This document shows, piece after piece, positions 13,254-24,899 of a stretch of DNA of 64,000 nucleotides; the stretch's first letter is position 1, and the number at the start of each line of letters is the position of its first letter. The notes beneath the pieces were generated by a model. That model was not told the DNA's origin and ran no database searches. It saw only the letters and a program-made list of their open reading frames with translations. Source of the stretch: Limnephilus marmoratus (taxonomy: Eukaryota > Arthropoda > Insecta > Trichoptera > Limnephilidae). The stretch covers positions 40,370,676-40,434,675 of the forward strand of contig OU862915.1 of the NCBI GenBank assembly GCA_917880885.1. The letters are read 5' to 3'. A program made the position numbers and the translations under genes.

Positions 13254-16094
13254 TTGGTGAATTACACCAACATTCGCGGCCTGCACACCAATTTAAATTC
13301 TGTCCACCACCACCTTTTTTCCCAACGCCCAAACCTACTTTTCCTGTCTGAAACCCAGATAGCTGAGCCTGTAGACACCTCCTATCTGAACTGCCCGGGC
13401 TTCACCCTCGCAGGCAAGTTCAGACCTAAAGGAGGTGTCTGTCTCTATAGTCGAGCTGACGTCAACTGTGTGCGACTGTTGAATCTGGAAAACTCCAGAT
13501 TCGACGTAATGTGGGTACGCGTCAATCTTGCCAGTACGGTAAGATTCTACGCGTGTTTATACCGCTCACCGAACCTTAGCGAATCAGACACGTCCGAGCT
13601 CTTCAAACACTTAAGCGATACTATTGATGACCTCTTGCCCCGCTACCCTACGGCAGAGTTTGTGGTCCTGGGGGACTTCAATGTTCATAACGAACCTTGG
13701 TTGAAGTTCTCAGGATCAACAGACTCGGCTGGACGCCAAGCGGAATCCTTTGCCCTTTGCTACGGATTGGAACAAATGGTTCAGGAGCCTACAAGGGTTC
13801 CTGATGTCCAGACTCACCGTTCCAATCTGTTAGATCTATTTTTAACTACTGTGCCACACGGTTACAGGATTGAAGTCACAGCGCCTTTAGGATCGTCCGA
13901 CCACTGCCTGGTGACGACATCAATCCCTGTTAACTTCAGACCACCAAACGAGAGGCTGAAGAGAAAAGTGTGGCACTATAGGTCAGCAGATTGGTTCGGT
14001 CTGCGGGCACATTTTAATGCTTTTCCGTGGTCAGCTGTCTGTTTTCGGACTTCGGATCCCTCAAGATGTGCCCAGGAAATTGGTGAAGTCATCACATCCG
14101 CGATGGATGGCTTCATCCATTCTACTGTTAAGGAAACTGGTGTGGGCTCAAAGCCGTGGTTCAGTCGACAATGCGCTGAAGCAGTGCGACGAAAAAACGC
14201 GGCTTACCGAGCCTACAACACATCTAGAACATCCGAAGACAGAACAGCTTACAACAAAATGGCAAAGGAAACCAAGAGAATCATAAATAGGTCGAAATTG
14301 GAGCACGACCTGCAGATCAGCAGAAAGCTGGCTGCATGCCCGCATGGCAGCAGGCAATTCTGGTCGCTTGCGAGCTCAATAGGTCGCAATTTCTGCAAAT
14401 CCAGTTTGCCACCTCTCACCAGACCTGACGGCTCACTAGCAAACACCGCCACCGAAAAGGCAAACTTATTAGGTAAAATGTTTGCGGATAACTCAACCCT
14501 CGATGACCAAGGTGCTGTCCCGACGTCGGTTCCTCACTGCGGTTTTCGTATGAAAAAGCTGAGGATTCGGCATCGGGAAGTACTCCATGTTTTACGAGGG
14601 CTTGATGTTAATAAAGCTAGTGGGCCTGACGGAATACCTGCCCTGGTACTGCAGAGGTGCGCTGCAGAAATAGCTCCAATTTTGACGAAGCTTTTTAAAT
14701 TGTCCCTGAAGACTGGCTCTGTGCCCTCTGGTTGGAAAAAAGCGGTTATCCATCCTATTCCAAAGAAGGGTGACCGCTCCAACCCGGCCAACTACCGCCC
14801 CATAGCGATCACATCAGTTCTGTCTAAGGTGATGGAACGTGTGATCAACGACAAACTGCTCACATACCTCGAGAAGAACAAAATTATTAACGACCGTCAA
14901 TACGGATTCCGGCGGAACCGCTCGTGCGGTGATCTTCTCGCGTATGTGACGCATGTTTGGGGGCGATGCCTGGAACGTTTCGGTGAGACCCAAACGGTTG
15001 CACTGGACATCTCCAAGGCCTTTGACCGGGTTTGGCACCGAAGACTTGTCAACAAACTGCATTCTTACGGACTTCCCGCATCCTTGTGTATGTGGATTGC
15101 CGACTTCTTGAGGGAGAGGTCGATTCAGACGGTAGTCGATGGTTTCACTTCTTCCTCACACTCGATAAATGCTGGCGTCCCGCAGGGATCGGTTCTGTCT
15201 CCGACTTTGTTTTTGTTGCACATCAACGACCTTTTGTCATGTGCACCAATTCACTGTTACGCGGATGACAGTACAGTTCATGATAGCTTTTTGTTTGACA
15301 AGCCCCCAAAGGGCTCACAAACTCCAACAGCTCGTAGGGCTTTGAAGCAAAGAATGGACGGTTACCTCGAGAGTGTTTTCTCTTGGGGTAAAAATAATCT
15401 CGTTGAATTTAATGTTTCAAAGACCCAATCTTGTCTGATTTCGTCTAAAAGGGATCGAAATGAAAATCTAGTCTCTTTCAACGGAAGCAATCTTCCGAAC
15501 AGGCCCTATATATATAGGTATGGGGGCTCCATCGAAGCCAGAGTAAAGTTAGCCTCCCAAAAACTGGGCGTACTGTACAGGGCCCGCAGATACTTTAATA
15601 GTACACAACTGCTAACCTTGTACAAATCACAAGTACGCCCCACGGTTGAATTTGGCAGCCATCTCTGGTCTGGAGCTCCAAAATACCTGAAAAATACCCT
15701 CGACTCTGTGCAGAAACGGGCGGTCCGTTTGATAGATTCTCCCATCTTAACAGACGGATTGCAATCTTTAGAGCACAGGCGTCGGGTGGGAATGCTATCC
15801 TTGTTCTACCGGTATTACAATGGAAGATGCTCTGAAGAACTAGCATCATTGATCCCTTCGGCACCGGTGCATAAACGGGAAACACGCCAAACGCGTGCCC
15901 AACATTTGTACACGGTTGACATTTGTCACATGAGAACGGGTCGTTTCTTCGACTCGTTCTTGTGTTCAACAGCTCGGCTGTGGAATGATTTGCCGGCCTC
16001 TGTGTTTCCTCCTTCCTACAACATGGGTCTCTTCAAGACCAATGTTCATTCCTTCTTCTCCTCAAAAAGACTCTCCACACAGCATCCCAGATGA
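13254..16094 (+). CDS. Endonuclease-reverse transcriptase (ORF2-type polyprotein) of the non-LTR element
   Basis: A 946-codon uninterrupted frame. Residues ~1-225 form an APE-type endonuclease of the exonuclease-endonuclease-phosphatase fold: N6 in NIRG, E33 in LSETQ, YRSP at 103-106, D141/N143 in LGDFN, and D216-H217 in SSDH. All expected catalytic motifs are present. The reverse transcriptase follows: NKASGPDGIP, a YRPI block, motif A with D585 in LDISKAFD, motif B GVPQGSVLSP, and motif C YADD at 669-672. The C-terminal region ends with the LWNDLP...FK pattern common in Jockey/CR1-type elements; there is no RNase H. The protein would nick the target and prime reverse transcription of its own RNA there. 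The first codon at 13254 is TTG, not ATG. The frame is open back to about 13182 without any ATG, and the first internal ATG is residue 86, inside the endonuclease. The N-terminus is therefore probably truncated or non-canonical. The stop (16092-16094) lies within the 3' hairpin. Confidence 0.93.
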   Translation: MVNYTNIRGLHTNLNSVHHHLFSQRPNLLFLSETQIAEPVDTSYLNCPGFTLAGKFRPKGGVCLYSRADVNCVRLLNLENSRFDVMWVRVNLASTVRFYACLYRSPNLSESDTSELFKHLSDTIDDLLPRYPTAEFVVLGDFNVHNEPWLKFSGSTDSAGRQAESFALCYGLEQMVQEPTRVPDVQTHRSNLLDLFLTTVPHGYRIEVTAPLGSSDHCLVTTSIPVNFRPPNERLKRKVWHYRSADWFGLRAHFNAFPWSAVCFRTSDPSRCAQEIGEVITSAMDGFIHSTVKETGVGSKPWFSRQCAEAVRRKNAAYRAYNTSRTSEDRTAYNKMAKETKRIINRSKLEHDLQISRKLAACPHGSRQFWSLASSIGRNFCKSSLPPLTRPDGSLANTATEKANLLGKMFADNSTLDDQGAVPTSVPHCGFRMKKLRIRHREVLHVLRGLDVNKASGPDGIPALVLQRCAAEIAPILTKLFKLSLKTGSVPSGWKKAVIHPIPKKGDRSNPANYRPIAITSVLSKVMERVINDKLLTYLEKNKIINDRQYGFRRNRSCGDLLAYVTHVWGRCLERFGETQTVALDISKAFDRVWHRRLVNKLHSYGLPASLCMWIADFLRERSIQTVVDGFTSSSHSINAGVPQGSVLSPTLFLLHINDLLSCAPIHCYADDSTVHDSFLFDKPPKGSQTPTARRALKQRMDGYLESVFSWGKNNLVEFNVSKTQSCLISSKRDRNENLVSFNGSNLPNRPYIYRYGGSIEARVKLASQKLGVLYRARRYFNSTQLLTLYKSQVRPTVEFGSHLWSGAPKYLKNTLDSVQKRAVRLIDSPILTDGLQSLEHRRRVGMLSLFYRYYNGRCSEELASLIPSAPVHKRETRQTRAQHLYTVDICHMRTGRFFDSFLCSTARLWNDLPASVFPPSYNMGLFKTNVHSFFSSKRLSTQHPR

Positions 16095-16141
16095 CATAGG
16101 CCCTGAGGGAAATTATTTTCCTCAGGGCCTCCTGTGTGGAG
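16073..16141 (+). other. Double-stem 3' hairpin of the non-LTR element
   Basis: Outer stem: CTCCACACAG (16073-16082) is perfectly complementary to CTGTGTGGAG (16132-16141). Inner stem: GGCCCTGAGG (16099-16108) is perfectly complementary to CCTCAGGGCC (16120-16129) around an 11-nt AT-rich loop. The A tail starts 7 nt downstream. The ORF stop codon falls between the 5' arms of the two stems. A 3' stem-loop is a known recognition signal for some LINE reverse transcriptases; its use here is inferred from position and from its conservation at 7100-7165. Confidence 0.85.
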
Positions 16142-17160
16142 TTAATGTAAAAAAAAAAAAAAAAAATCATGGTCTTTACCTTTATCAATCAAAAAATCTA
16201 CGAAGAATTTCTTTCTTTTTTTAATCATCGTTTTAAAACTTGGGTTCGGTTGTTTAAGCATTTAGGGTCGGTTAGCCTTATGGCTCCGAACAGTCTGAAA
16301 TTTTGGAATCTTATTAAGAATCGTGGCCTGGACACGAAATTTCTTCTGAAAGTAGAATTTTTGCAAAAATCAATCGTTTTACGGGCGCTTTGTAACAATA
16401 ATTATATTCGTTCATAACTTTGGCCCTATGGTTCCGAACAGTGTGAAATTTGGATTCTTACTAAAAATCATAGTCTACATGAATCAATCAAAAATCTACG
16501 AAGAATTTTTTTTTTGTAATCATCGTTTTAACACTAGGGTTCGGTCGATTAAGCACTTGGGGTCGGTTCGCCTTATGGCTCCGAACAGTCTGAAATTTTG
16601 GAACCTTACTAAGAATCGTGGGTTGGACTCGTAACAATCAAAATATCAGCTAAAAGTAGAATTTTTGCTAAAATCATTCGTTTCACGGGCGCTTTGTAAC
16701 AATAATTATGGTCGTTCATAACTTTGGCCCAATGGTTCCGAACCTTGTGAAATTTTTGATTCTATTAAGAATCATGTTCTGTAGACGAATCAATCAAAAT
16801 ATCAACAAAGATTTTTTTTTTTATCATCGTTTTAACACTTGGGTTTGCTCGCTTAAGCACTTGCGGTCGGCCGTTTGAACACTTGAGGTAAGACATAACT
16901 TTTGCCTTATGGCTCCGAACCGTCTGAAATTTTGGATTTTTAGTAAGAATCGTGGCCTGGACACGTATCAATCAAAATTTCGGCTAAAAAAATAATTTTT
17001 GCAAAAATTCATCAATACACGCGCGCTTTGTTACAATAATTTTAGTCGTTTATAAATTTGGCCCTATGTTTCCGAACATTGTGAAAATTTTGGATTCTTA
17101 ATAACAATCATGATTTTTACCTTTATCAATCAAAAAGTCTACGAAGAATTTTTTTTTTGT

Positions 17161-17300
17161 AATCATAGTTTTAACACTTGTTTTTGGTCGATTAAGCACT
17201 TGGGGTCGGTTAGCTTTATGGCTCCGAGCAGTCTGAAATTTTTCTAATCTTACTAAAAATCGTTACCTGGACACGCAAAATCAAAATTTCGCCTAAAAAT
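17161..17300 (+). repeat. Divergent marker monomer, copy 1
   Basis: An unusual variant: CACTTGTTTTTGGTCGATT in the B linker, then CTCCGAGCAGTCTGAAA and TTTCTAATCTTACTAAAAA in half A, and GACACGCAAAATC where most units have an ACACGTAACAATC type. The same set of changes is found only at about 26560 and 43712, so the three share a recent ancestor and mark block duplications. Confidence 0.8.
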
Positions 17301-18999
17301 AGAATTTTTGCAAAAATTTATCGATATACGGGTGCTTTGTTTCAATAATTTTGGTCGTTTATAACTTTGGCCCTATGGTTCCGAACCTTGTGAAATTTTT
17401 GATTCTATTAAGAATCATGTTCTGTAGACGATTCGATCAAAATATCAACAAAGATTTTTTTTTAATAATCGTTTTAACACTTTGGTTCGGTCGTTTAAGC
17501 ACTTGGGGTCGGTTAGCCTATGGCTCCGAACAGTCTGAAATTTTGGAATCTTACTAAGAATCGTGGCCTGGATACGTAACAATCAAAATATCGGCTAAAA
17601 GTAGAATTTTTGCAAAAATTCTTCGTTTTACGGGCGCTTTGTAACAATAATTATGGTTGTTCATAACTTTAGCCCTATGGTTCCGAACCTTGTGAAATTT
17701 TTGATTCGATTAAGAATCATGTTCTGTAGACGATTCAATCAAAATATCAACAAAGATTTTTTTTTAATCATCGTTTTAACCCTTGGGTTTGCTCGGTTAA
17801 GCACTTGGGGTCGGACGTTTGAACACTTAGGGTAAGACATAGCTTTTGCCTTATGGCTCCGAACCGTCTGAAATTTTGGATTCTTTGTAAGAATCGTGGC
17901 CTGGACACGTATCAATCAAAATTTCGGCTAAAAGTAGAATTTTTGCAAAAATTTATCGATATACGGGCGCTTTGTTGCAATAATTTTGGTCGTTTATAAC
18001 TTTGGCCCTATGGTTCCGAACCTTGTGAAATTTTTGATTCTATTAAGAATCATGTTCTGTAGACGATTCGATCAAAATATCAACAAAGATTTTTTTTTAA
18101 TCATCGTTTTAACCCTTGGGTTTGCTCGGTTAAGCACTTGGGGTCGGACGTTTGAACACTTAGGGTAAGACATAGCTTTTGCCTTATGGCTCCGAACCGA
18201 CTGAAATTTTGGATTCTTTGTAAGAATCGTGGCCTGGACACGTATCAATCAAAATTTCGGCTAAAAGTAGAATTTTTGCAAAAATTTATCGATATACGGG
18301 CGCTTTGTTGCAATAATTTTGGTCGTTTATAACTTTGGCCCTATGGTTCCGAACCTTGTGAAAATTTTTATTCTTACTATGAATCATGATCTGTACACGA
18401 ACTAATGAATATATCAACAAAGCTTTTTTTTTTTAAATCTTCGTTCTAACACTTGGGTTCGCTCGTTTCAGCTCTTGGGGTCGGCCGTTTGAACACTTGG
18501 GGTAAGACATAACTTTTGCTTTATGGCTCCGAACCGTCTGAAATTTTGGATTCTTTTTGAGAATCGTGGTCTGGACACGTAGCAATCAAAATTTTTTCTG
18601 AAAGTAGAATTTTTGCAGAAATTCATCGTTTTACGAGCGCTTGGTTACAATAACTTTGGTCGTTCATAACTTTGGCCCTATGGTTCCGAACAGTGTGAAA
18701 TTTTGGATTCTTACTAACAATCATGATCTTAACCTTTATCAATCAAAAAATCTACGATGAATTTTTTTTTTTTTTAATCATCGTTTTAAAACTTGGGTTC
18801 GGTTGTTTAAGCACTTGGGGTCGGTTAGCCTTATGGCTCCGAACAGTCTGAAATTTTGGAATCTTATTAAGAATCGTGGCCTGGACACGTATCAATCAAA
18901 ATTTCTTCTGAAAGTAGAATTTTTGCAAAAATCATTCGTTTTACGGGCGCCATGTAACAATAATTATATTCGTTCATAACTTTGGCCCTATGGTTTTGA

Positions 19000-21770
19000 A
19001 CAGTGTGAAATTTTGCATTCTTACTAAAAATCATAGTCTTTACATGAATCAATCAAAAATCTACGAAGAATTTTTTTTTGTAATCATCGTTTTAACACTA
19101 GGGTTCGGTCGATTAAGCACTTGGGGTCGGTTCGCCTTATGGCTCCGAACAGTCTGAAATTTTGGAACCTTACTAAGAATCGTGGGTTGGACTCGTAACA
19201 ATCAAAATATCGGCCAAAAGTAGAATTTTCGCAAATATCATTCGTTTTACGGGCGCTTTGTAACAATAATTATGGTCGTTCATAACTTTAGCCCTATGGT
19301 TCCGAACCTTGTGAAATTTTTGATTCTATTAAGAATCATGTTCTGTAGACGAATCAATCAAAATATCAACAAAGATTTTTTTTTTTACTCATCGTTTTAA
19401 CACTTGGGTTTGCTCGCTTAAGCACTTGGGGTCGGCCGTTTGAACACTTGAGGTAAAACATTACTTTTGCCTTATGGCTCCGAACCGTCTGAAATTTTGG
19501 ATTTTTAGTAAGAATCGTGGCCTGGACACGTATCAATCAAAATTTCGGCTAAAAATAGAATTTTTGCAAAAATTCATCGATACACGCGCGCTTTGTTACA
19601 ATAATTTTGGTCGTTTATAACTTTGGCCCTATGGTTCCGAACCTTGTGTAAATTTTGATTCTTACTATGAATCATGTTCTGTACACGAATCAATCAAAAT
19701 ATCAACAAAGCTTTTTTTTTTTTAAATCTTCGTTCTAACACTTGGGTTCGCTCGTTTCAGCTCTCGGGGTCGGCCGTTTGAACACTTGGGGTAAGATATA
19801 ACTTTTGCTTTATGGCTCCGAACCGTCTGAAATTTTGGATTCTTTTTGAGAATCGTGGCCTGGACACGTAACAATCAAAATATCGGGTAAAAGTAGAATT
19901 TTTGCAAAAATCATTCGTTTTATGCGCGCTTTGTAACAATAATTATATTCGTTCATAACTTTGGCCCTATGGTTCCGAACAGTGTGAAATTTTGCATTCT
20001 TACTAAAATTCATAGTCTTTACATGAATCAATCAAAAATCTACGAAGAATTTTTTTTTGTAATCATCGTTTTAACACTAGGGTTCGGTCGATTAAGCACT
20101 TGGGGTCGGTTCGCCTTATGGCTCCAAACAGTCTGAAATTTTGGAACCTTACTAAGAATCGTGGGTTGGACTCGTACCAATCAAAATATCGGCCAAAAGT
20201 AGAATTTTCGCAAATATCATTCGTTTTACGGGCGCTTTGTAACAATAATTATGGTCGTTCATAACTTTAGCCCTATGGTTCCGAACCTTGTGAAATTTTT
20301 GATTCTATTAAGAATCATGTTCTGTAGACGAATCAATCAAAATATCAACAAAGATTTTTTTTTTTAATCATCGTTTTAACACTTGGGTTTGCTCGCTTAA
20401 GCACTTGGGGTCGGCCGTTTGAACACTTGAGGTTAGACATAACTTTTGCCTTATGGCTCCGAACCGTCTGAAATTTTGGATTTTTAGTAAGAATCGTGGC
20501 CTGGACACGTATCAATCAAAATTTCGGCTAAAAATAGAATTTTTGCAAAAATTTTTCGATATACGGGCGCTTTGTTGCAATAATTTTTGTCGTTTATAAC
20601 TTTGCCCCTATGGTTCCGAACCTTGTGAAAATTTTGATTCTTACTATGAATCATGATCTGTACACGAACTAATGAATATATCAACAAAGATTTTTTTTTT
20701 TAAATCATCGTTCTAACACTTGGGTTCGCTCGTTTAAGCACTTGGGGTCGGACGTTTGAACACTCGGTGTAAGACATAACTTTTGCTTTATGGCTCCGAA
20801 CCGTCTGAAATTTTGGATTCTTTTTAGGAATCGTGGCCTGGACACGTATCAATCAAAATTTCTTCTGAAAGTAGAATTTTTGCAGAAATTCATCGTTTTA
20901 CGAGCGCTTGGTTACAATAACTTTGGTCGTTAATAACTTTGGCCCTATGGTTCCGAACAGTGTGAATTATTGGATTCTTACTAACAATCATGGTCTTTAC
21001 ATGAATCCATCAAAAATCTACGAACAATTTTTTATTTTTTAATCATCGTTTTAACACTTGGGTTCGGTCGTTTAAGCACTTGGGATCGGGTAGCCTTATG
21101 GCTCCGAACAGTCTGAAATTTTGGAATCTTACTAAGAATCGTGGCCTTGACACGTAACAATAAAAAAATCGGCTAAAAGCAGAATTTTTGCAAAAATTCA
21201 TCGTTTTACGGGCGCTTTGTTACAATTATTTTGGTCGTTCATAACTTTGGCCAAAAATTTCACACTGTTCGGAACCATAGTTCCGAACAGTGTGAAATTT
21301 TGGATTCTTACTAAAAATCATAGTCTTTACATGAATCAATCAAAAAATCTACGAAGAATTTTTTTTTTGTAATCATCGTTTTAACACTTGGGTTCGGTCG
21401 ATTAAGCACTTGGGGTCGGTTAGCCTTATGGCTCCGAACCTTCTGAAATTTTGGAATCTTACTAAGATTCGTCGCCTGGACACGTAACAATCAAAATATC
21501 GGCTAAAAGTAGAATTCTTTTTGAGAATCGTGGTCTGGACACGTATCAATCAAAATTTTTTCTGAAAGTAGAATTTTTGCAGAAATTCATCGTTTTACGA
21601 GCGATTGGTTACAATAACTTTGGTCGTTCATAACTTTGGCCCTATGGTTCCGAACAGTGTGAAATTTTGGATTCTTACTAACAATTATGATCTTTACCTT
21701 TATCAATCAAAAAATCTACGATGAATTTCTTTTTTTTTTTAATCATCGTTTTAAAACTTGGGTTCGGTTG
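19000..21770 (+). repeat. Duplicated satellite block (copy 1; partner 33915-37310)
   Basis: Runs of monomer variants match the partner at a constant 15.54-kb offset. Shared rare features include the palindrome (21251 and 36794), a chimeric junction GTAGAATTCTTTTTGAGAA (about 21514 and 37056), and GTAAGATATAACTTTTGC in the linker. This copy has no insertion at about 19296, whereas the partner carries the 632-bp retroelement fragment there. The right edge is where the partner switches to the variant ACTTGGTGTCGG. Boundaries are approximate to about 50 bp. Confidence 0.75.
21251..21303. repeat. Fold-back palindrome 1
   Basis: Arms of 24-25 nt, CCAAAAATTTCACACTGTT (left start) and its complement ending ACAGTGTGAAATTTTGG, separated by the 4-nt spacer CATA. 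The left arm is an inverted copy of the start of half B, placed just before the normal half B. The arms are perfect apart from one extra A. Confidence 0.9.
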
Positions 21771-24700
21771 TTTAAGCACTTGGGGTCGGTTAGCCTTATG
21801 GCTCCGAACAGTCTGAAATTTTGGAATCTTATTAAGAATCGTGGCCTGGACACGTATCAATCAAAATTTCTTCTGAAAGTAGAATATTTGCAAAAATCAT
21901 TCGTTTTATGCGCGCTTTGTAACAATAATTATATTCGTTCATAACTTTGGCCCTATGGTTCCGAACAGTGTGAAATTTTGGATTCTTACTAAAAATCATA
22001 GTCTTTACATGAATCAATCAAAAATCTTCGAAGAATTTTTTTTTTGTAATCATCGTTTTAACACTAGGGTTCGGTCGATTAAGCACTTGGGGTCGGTTCG
22101 CCTTATGGCTCCGAACAGTCTGAAATTTTGGAACCTTACTAAGAATCGTGGGTTGGACTCGTAACAATCAAAATATCGGCCAAAAGAAGAATTTTTGCTA
22201 AAATCATTCGTTTTACCAGCGCTTTGTAACAATATTTATGGTCGTTCATAACTTTAGCACTATGGTTCCGAACCTTGTGAAATTTTTGATTCTATTAAGA
22301 ATCATGTTCTGTAGACGAATCAATCAAAATATCAACAAAGATTTTTTTTTTAATCATCGTTTTAACACTTGGGTTTGCTCGCTTAAGCATTTGGGGTCGG
22401 CCGTTTGAACACTTGAGGTAAGACATTACTTTTGCCTTATGTCTCCGAACCGCCTGAAATTTTGGATTTTTAGTAAGAATCGTGGCCTGGACACGTATCA
22501 ATCAAAATTTCGGCTAAAAATAGAATTTTTGCAAAAATTTATCGATATACGGGGGCTTTGTTGCAATAATTTTTGTCGTTTATAACTTTGCCCCTATGGT
22601 TCCGAACCTTGTGAAAATTTTGATTCTTACTATGAATCATGTTCTGTACACGAATCAATAAAAATATCAACAAAGCTTTTTTTTTTTAAATCTTCGTTCT
22701 AACACTTGGGTTCGCTCGTTTCAGCTCTTGGGGTCGGCCGTTTGAACACTTGGGGTAAGATATAACTTTTGCTTTATGGCTCCGAACCGTCTGAAATTTT
22801 GGATTCTTTTTGAGAATCGTGGTCTGGACACGTATCAATCAAAATTTTTTCTGAAAGTAGAATTTTTGCAGAAATTCATCGTTTTACGAGCGCTTGGTTA
22901 CAATAACTTTGGTCGTTCATAACTTTGGCCCTATGGTTCCGAACAGTGTGAAATTTTGGATTCTTACTAACAATTATGATCTTCACCTTTATCAATCAAA
23001 AAATCTACGATGAATTTCTTTTTTTTTTTAATCATCGTTTTAAAACTTGGGTTCGGTTGTTTAAGCACTTGGGGTCGGTTAGCCTTATGGCTCCGAACAG
23101 TCTGAAATTTTGGAATCTTATTAAGAATCGTGGCCTAGACACGTATCAATCAAAATATCTTCTGAAAGTAGAATATTTGCAAAAATCATTCGTTTTACGG
23201 GCGCCATGTAACAATAATTATATTCGTTCATAACTTTGGCCCTATGGTTCCGAACAGTGTGAAATTTTGGATTCTTACTAAAAATCATAGTCTTTACATG
23301 AATCAATCAAAAATCTACGAAGAATTTTTTTTTGTAATCATCGTTTTACCACTAGGGTTCGGTCGATTAAGCACTTGGGGTCGGTTCGCCTTATGGCTCC
23401 GAACAGTCTGAAATTTTGGAACCTTACTAAGAATCGTGGGTTGGACTCGTAACAATCAAAATATCGGCTAAAAGTAGAATTTTTGCTAAAATCATTCGTT
23501 TTACGGGCGCTTTGTAACAATAATTATGGTCGTTCATAACTTTGGCCCAATGTTTCCGAACCTTGTGAAATTTTTGATTCTATTAAGAATCATGTTCTGT
23601 AGACGAATCAATCAAAATATCAACAAAGATTTTTTTTTTAATCATCGTTTTAACACTTGGGTTTGCTCGCTTAAGCACTTGGGGTCGGCCGTTTGAACAC
23701 TTGAGGTTAGACATAACTTTTGCCTTATGGCTCCGAACCGTCTGAAATTTTGGATTTTTAGTAAGAATCGTGGCCTGGACACATATCTATCAAAATTTCG
23801 GCTAAAAATAGAATTTTTGCAAAAATTTTTCGATATACGGGCGCTTTGTTGCAATAATTTTGGTCGTTTATAACTTTGGCCCTATGGTTCCGAACCTTGT
23901 GAAAATTTTTATTCTTACTATGAATCATGATCTGTACACGAACTAATGAATATATCAACAAAGCTTTTTTTTTTAAAATCTTCGTTCTTACACTTGGGTT
24001 CGCTCGTTTCAGCTCTTGGGGTCGGCCGTTTGAACACTTGTGGTAAGACATAACTTTTGCTTTATGGCTCCGAACCGTCTGAAATTTTGGATTCTTTTTG
24101 AGAATCGTGGTCTGGACACGTAGCAATAAAAATTTTTTCTGAAAGTAGAATTTTTGCAGAAATTCATCGTTTTACGAGCGCTTGGTTACAATAACTTTGG
24201 TCGTTCATAACTTTGGCCCTATGGTTCCGAACAGTGTGAAATTTTGGATTCTTACTAACAATCATGATCTTTACCTTTATCAATCAAAAAATCTACGATG
24301 AATTTTTTTTTTTTTTAATCATCGTTTTAAAACTTGGGTTCGGTTGATTAAGCACTTGGGGTCGGTTAGCCTTATGGCTCCGAACAGTCTGAAATTTTGG
24401 AATCTTATTAAGAATCGTGGCCTGGACACGTATCAATCAAAATTTCTTCTGAAAGTAGAATTTTTGCAAAAATCATTCGTTTTACGGGCGCCATGTAACA
24501 ATAATTATATTCGTTCATAACTTTGGCCCTATGGTTCTGAACAGTGTGAAATTTTGGATTCTTACTAAAAATCATAGTCTTTACATGAATCAATCAAAAA
24601 TCTACGAAGAATTTTTTTTTTGTAATCATCGTTTTAACACTAGGGTTCGGTCGATTAAGCACTTGGGGTCGGTTCACCTTATGGCTCCGAACAGTCTGAA

Positions 24701-24899
24701 ATTTTGGAATCTTACTAAGAATCGTGGCCTTGACACGTAACAATAAAAAAATCGTCTAAAAGCAGAATTTTTGCAAAAATTCATCGTTTTACAGGCGCTT
24801 TGTAACAATAATTATGGTCGTTTATAACTTTGGCCCTATGGTTCCGAACCTTGTGAAATTTTTTATTCTTACTATGAATCATGTTCTGTACACGAACTA

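Larger units (their letters stand above)
13188..16161 (+). mobile_element. Non-LTR (LINE) retrotransposon, Jockey/CR1-like, with intact EN-RT frame
   Basis: A ~2.97-kb insertion of clearly higher GC than the satellite. It holds one long open frame (endonuclease then reverse transcriptase), a 3' hairpin and an A tail (16149-16166, 18 A, part of which may be target). AAAAATCA flanks both ends (13180-13187 and 16162-16169), a plausible 8-bp target duplication, though the A residues make its exact length ambiguous. There are no LTRs, and no separate gag-like first open frame is visible. The coding frame stays open to the 5' edge of the insertion, so this copy is probably 5'-truncated, having lost the 5' UTR and any ORF1. 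Uninterrupted satellite versions of the target are at about 10298 and 42712. Family placement (Jockey/CR1 group, APE-type endonuclease, no RNase H) rests on domain order and motifs only. Confidence 0.93.

Noticed and set aside
14017..15969. Other open frames of 67-124 codons overlapping the LINE coding region
   Set aside because: They are shadows of the 946-codon frame, which has all the domain motifs; none of them shows a recognisable domain.
13188..16161. Separate ORF1 (gag-like) gene in the long LINE
   Set aside because: Only about 65 bp precede the endonuclease region and they are in frame with it; no zinc-knuckle protein can fit.
15985..16224. 79-codon plus-strand frame crossing the LINE 3' end into satellite
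   Set aside because: It spans the A tail and antisense-independent satellite sequence; chance read-through, not a gene.
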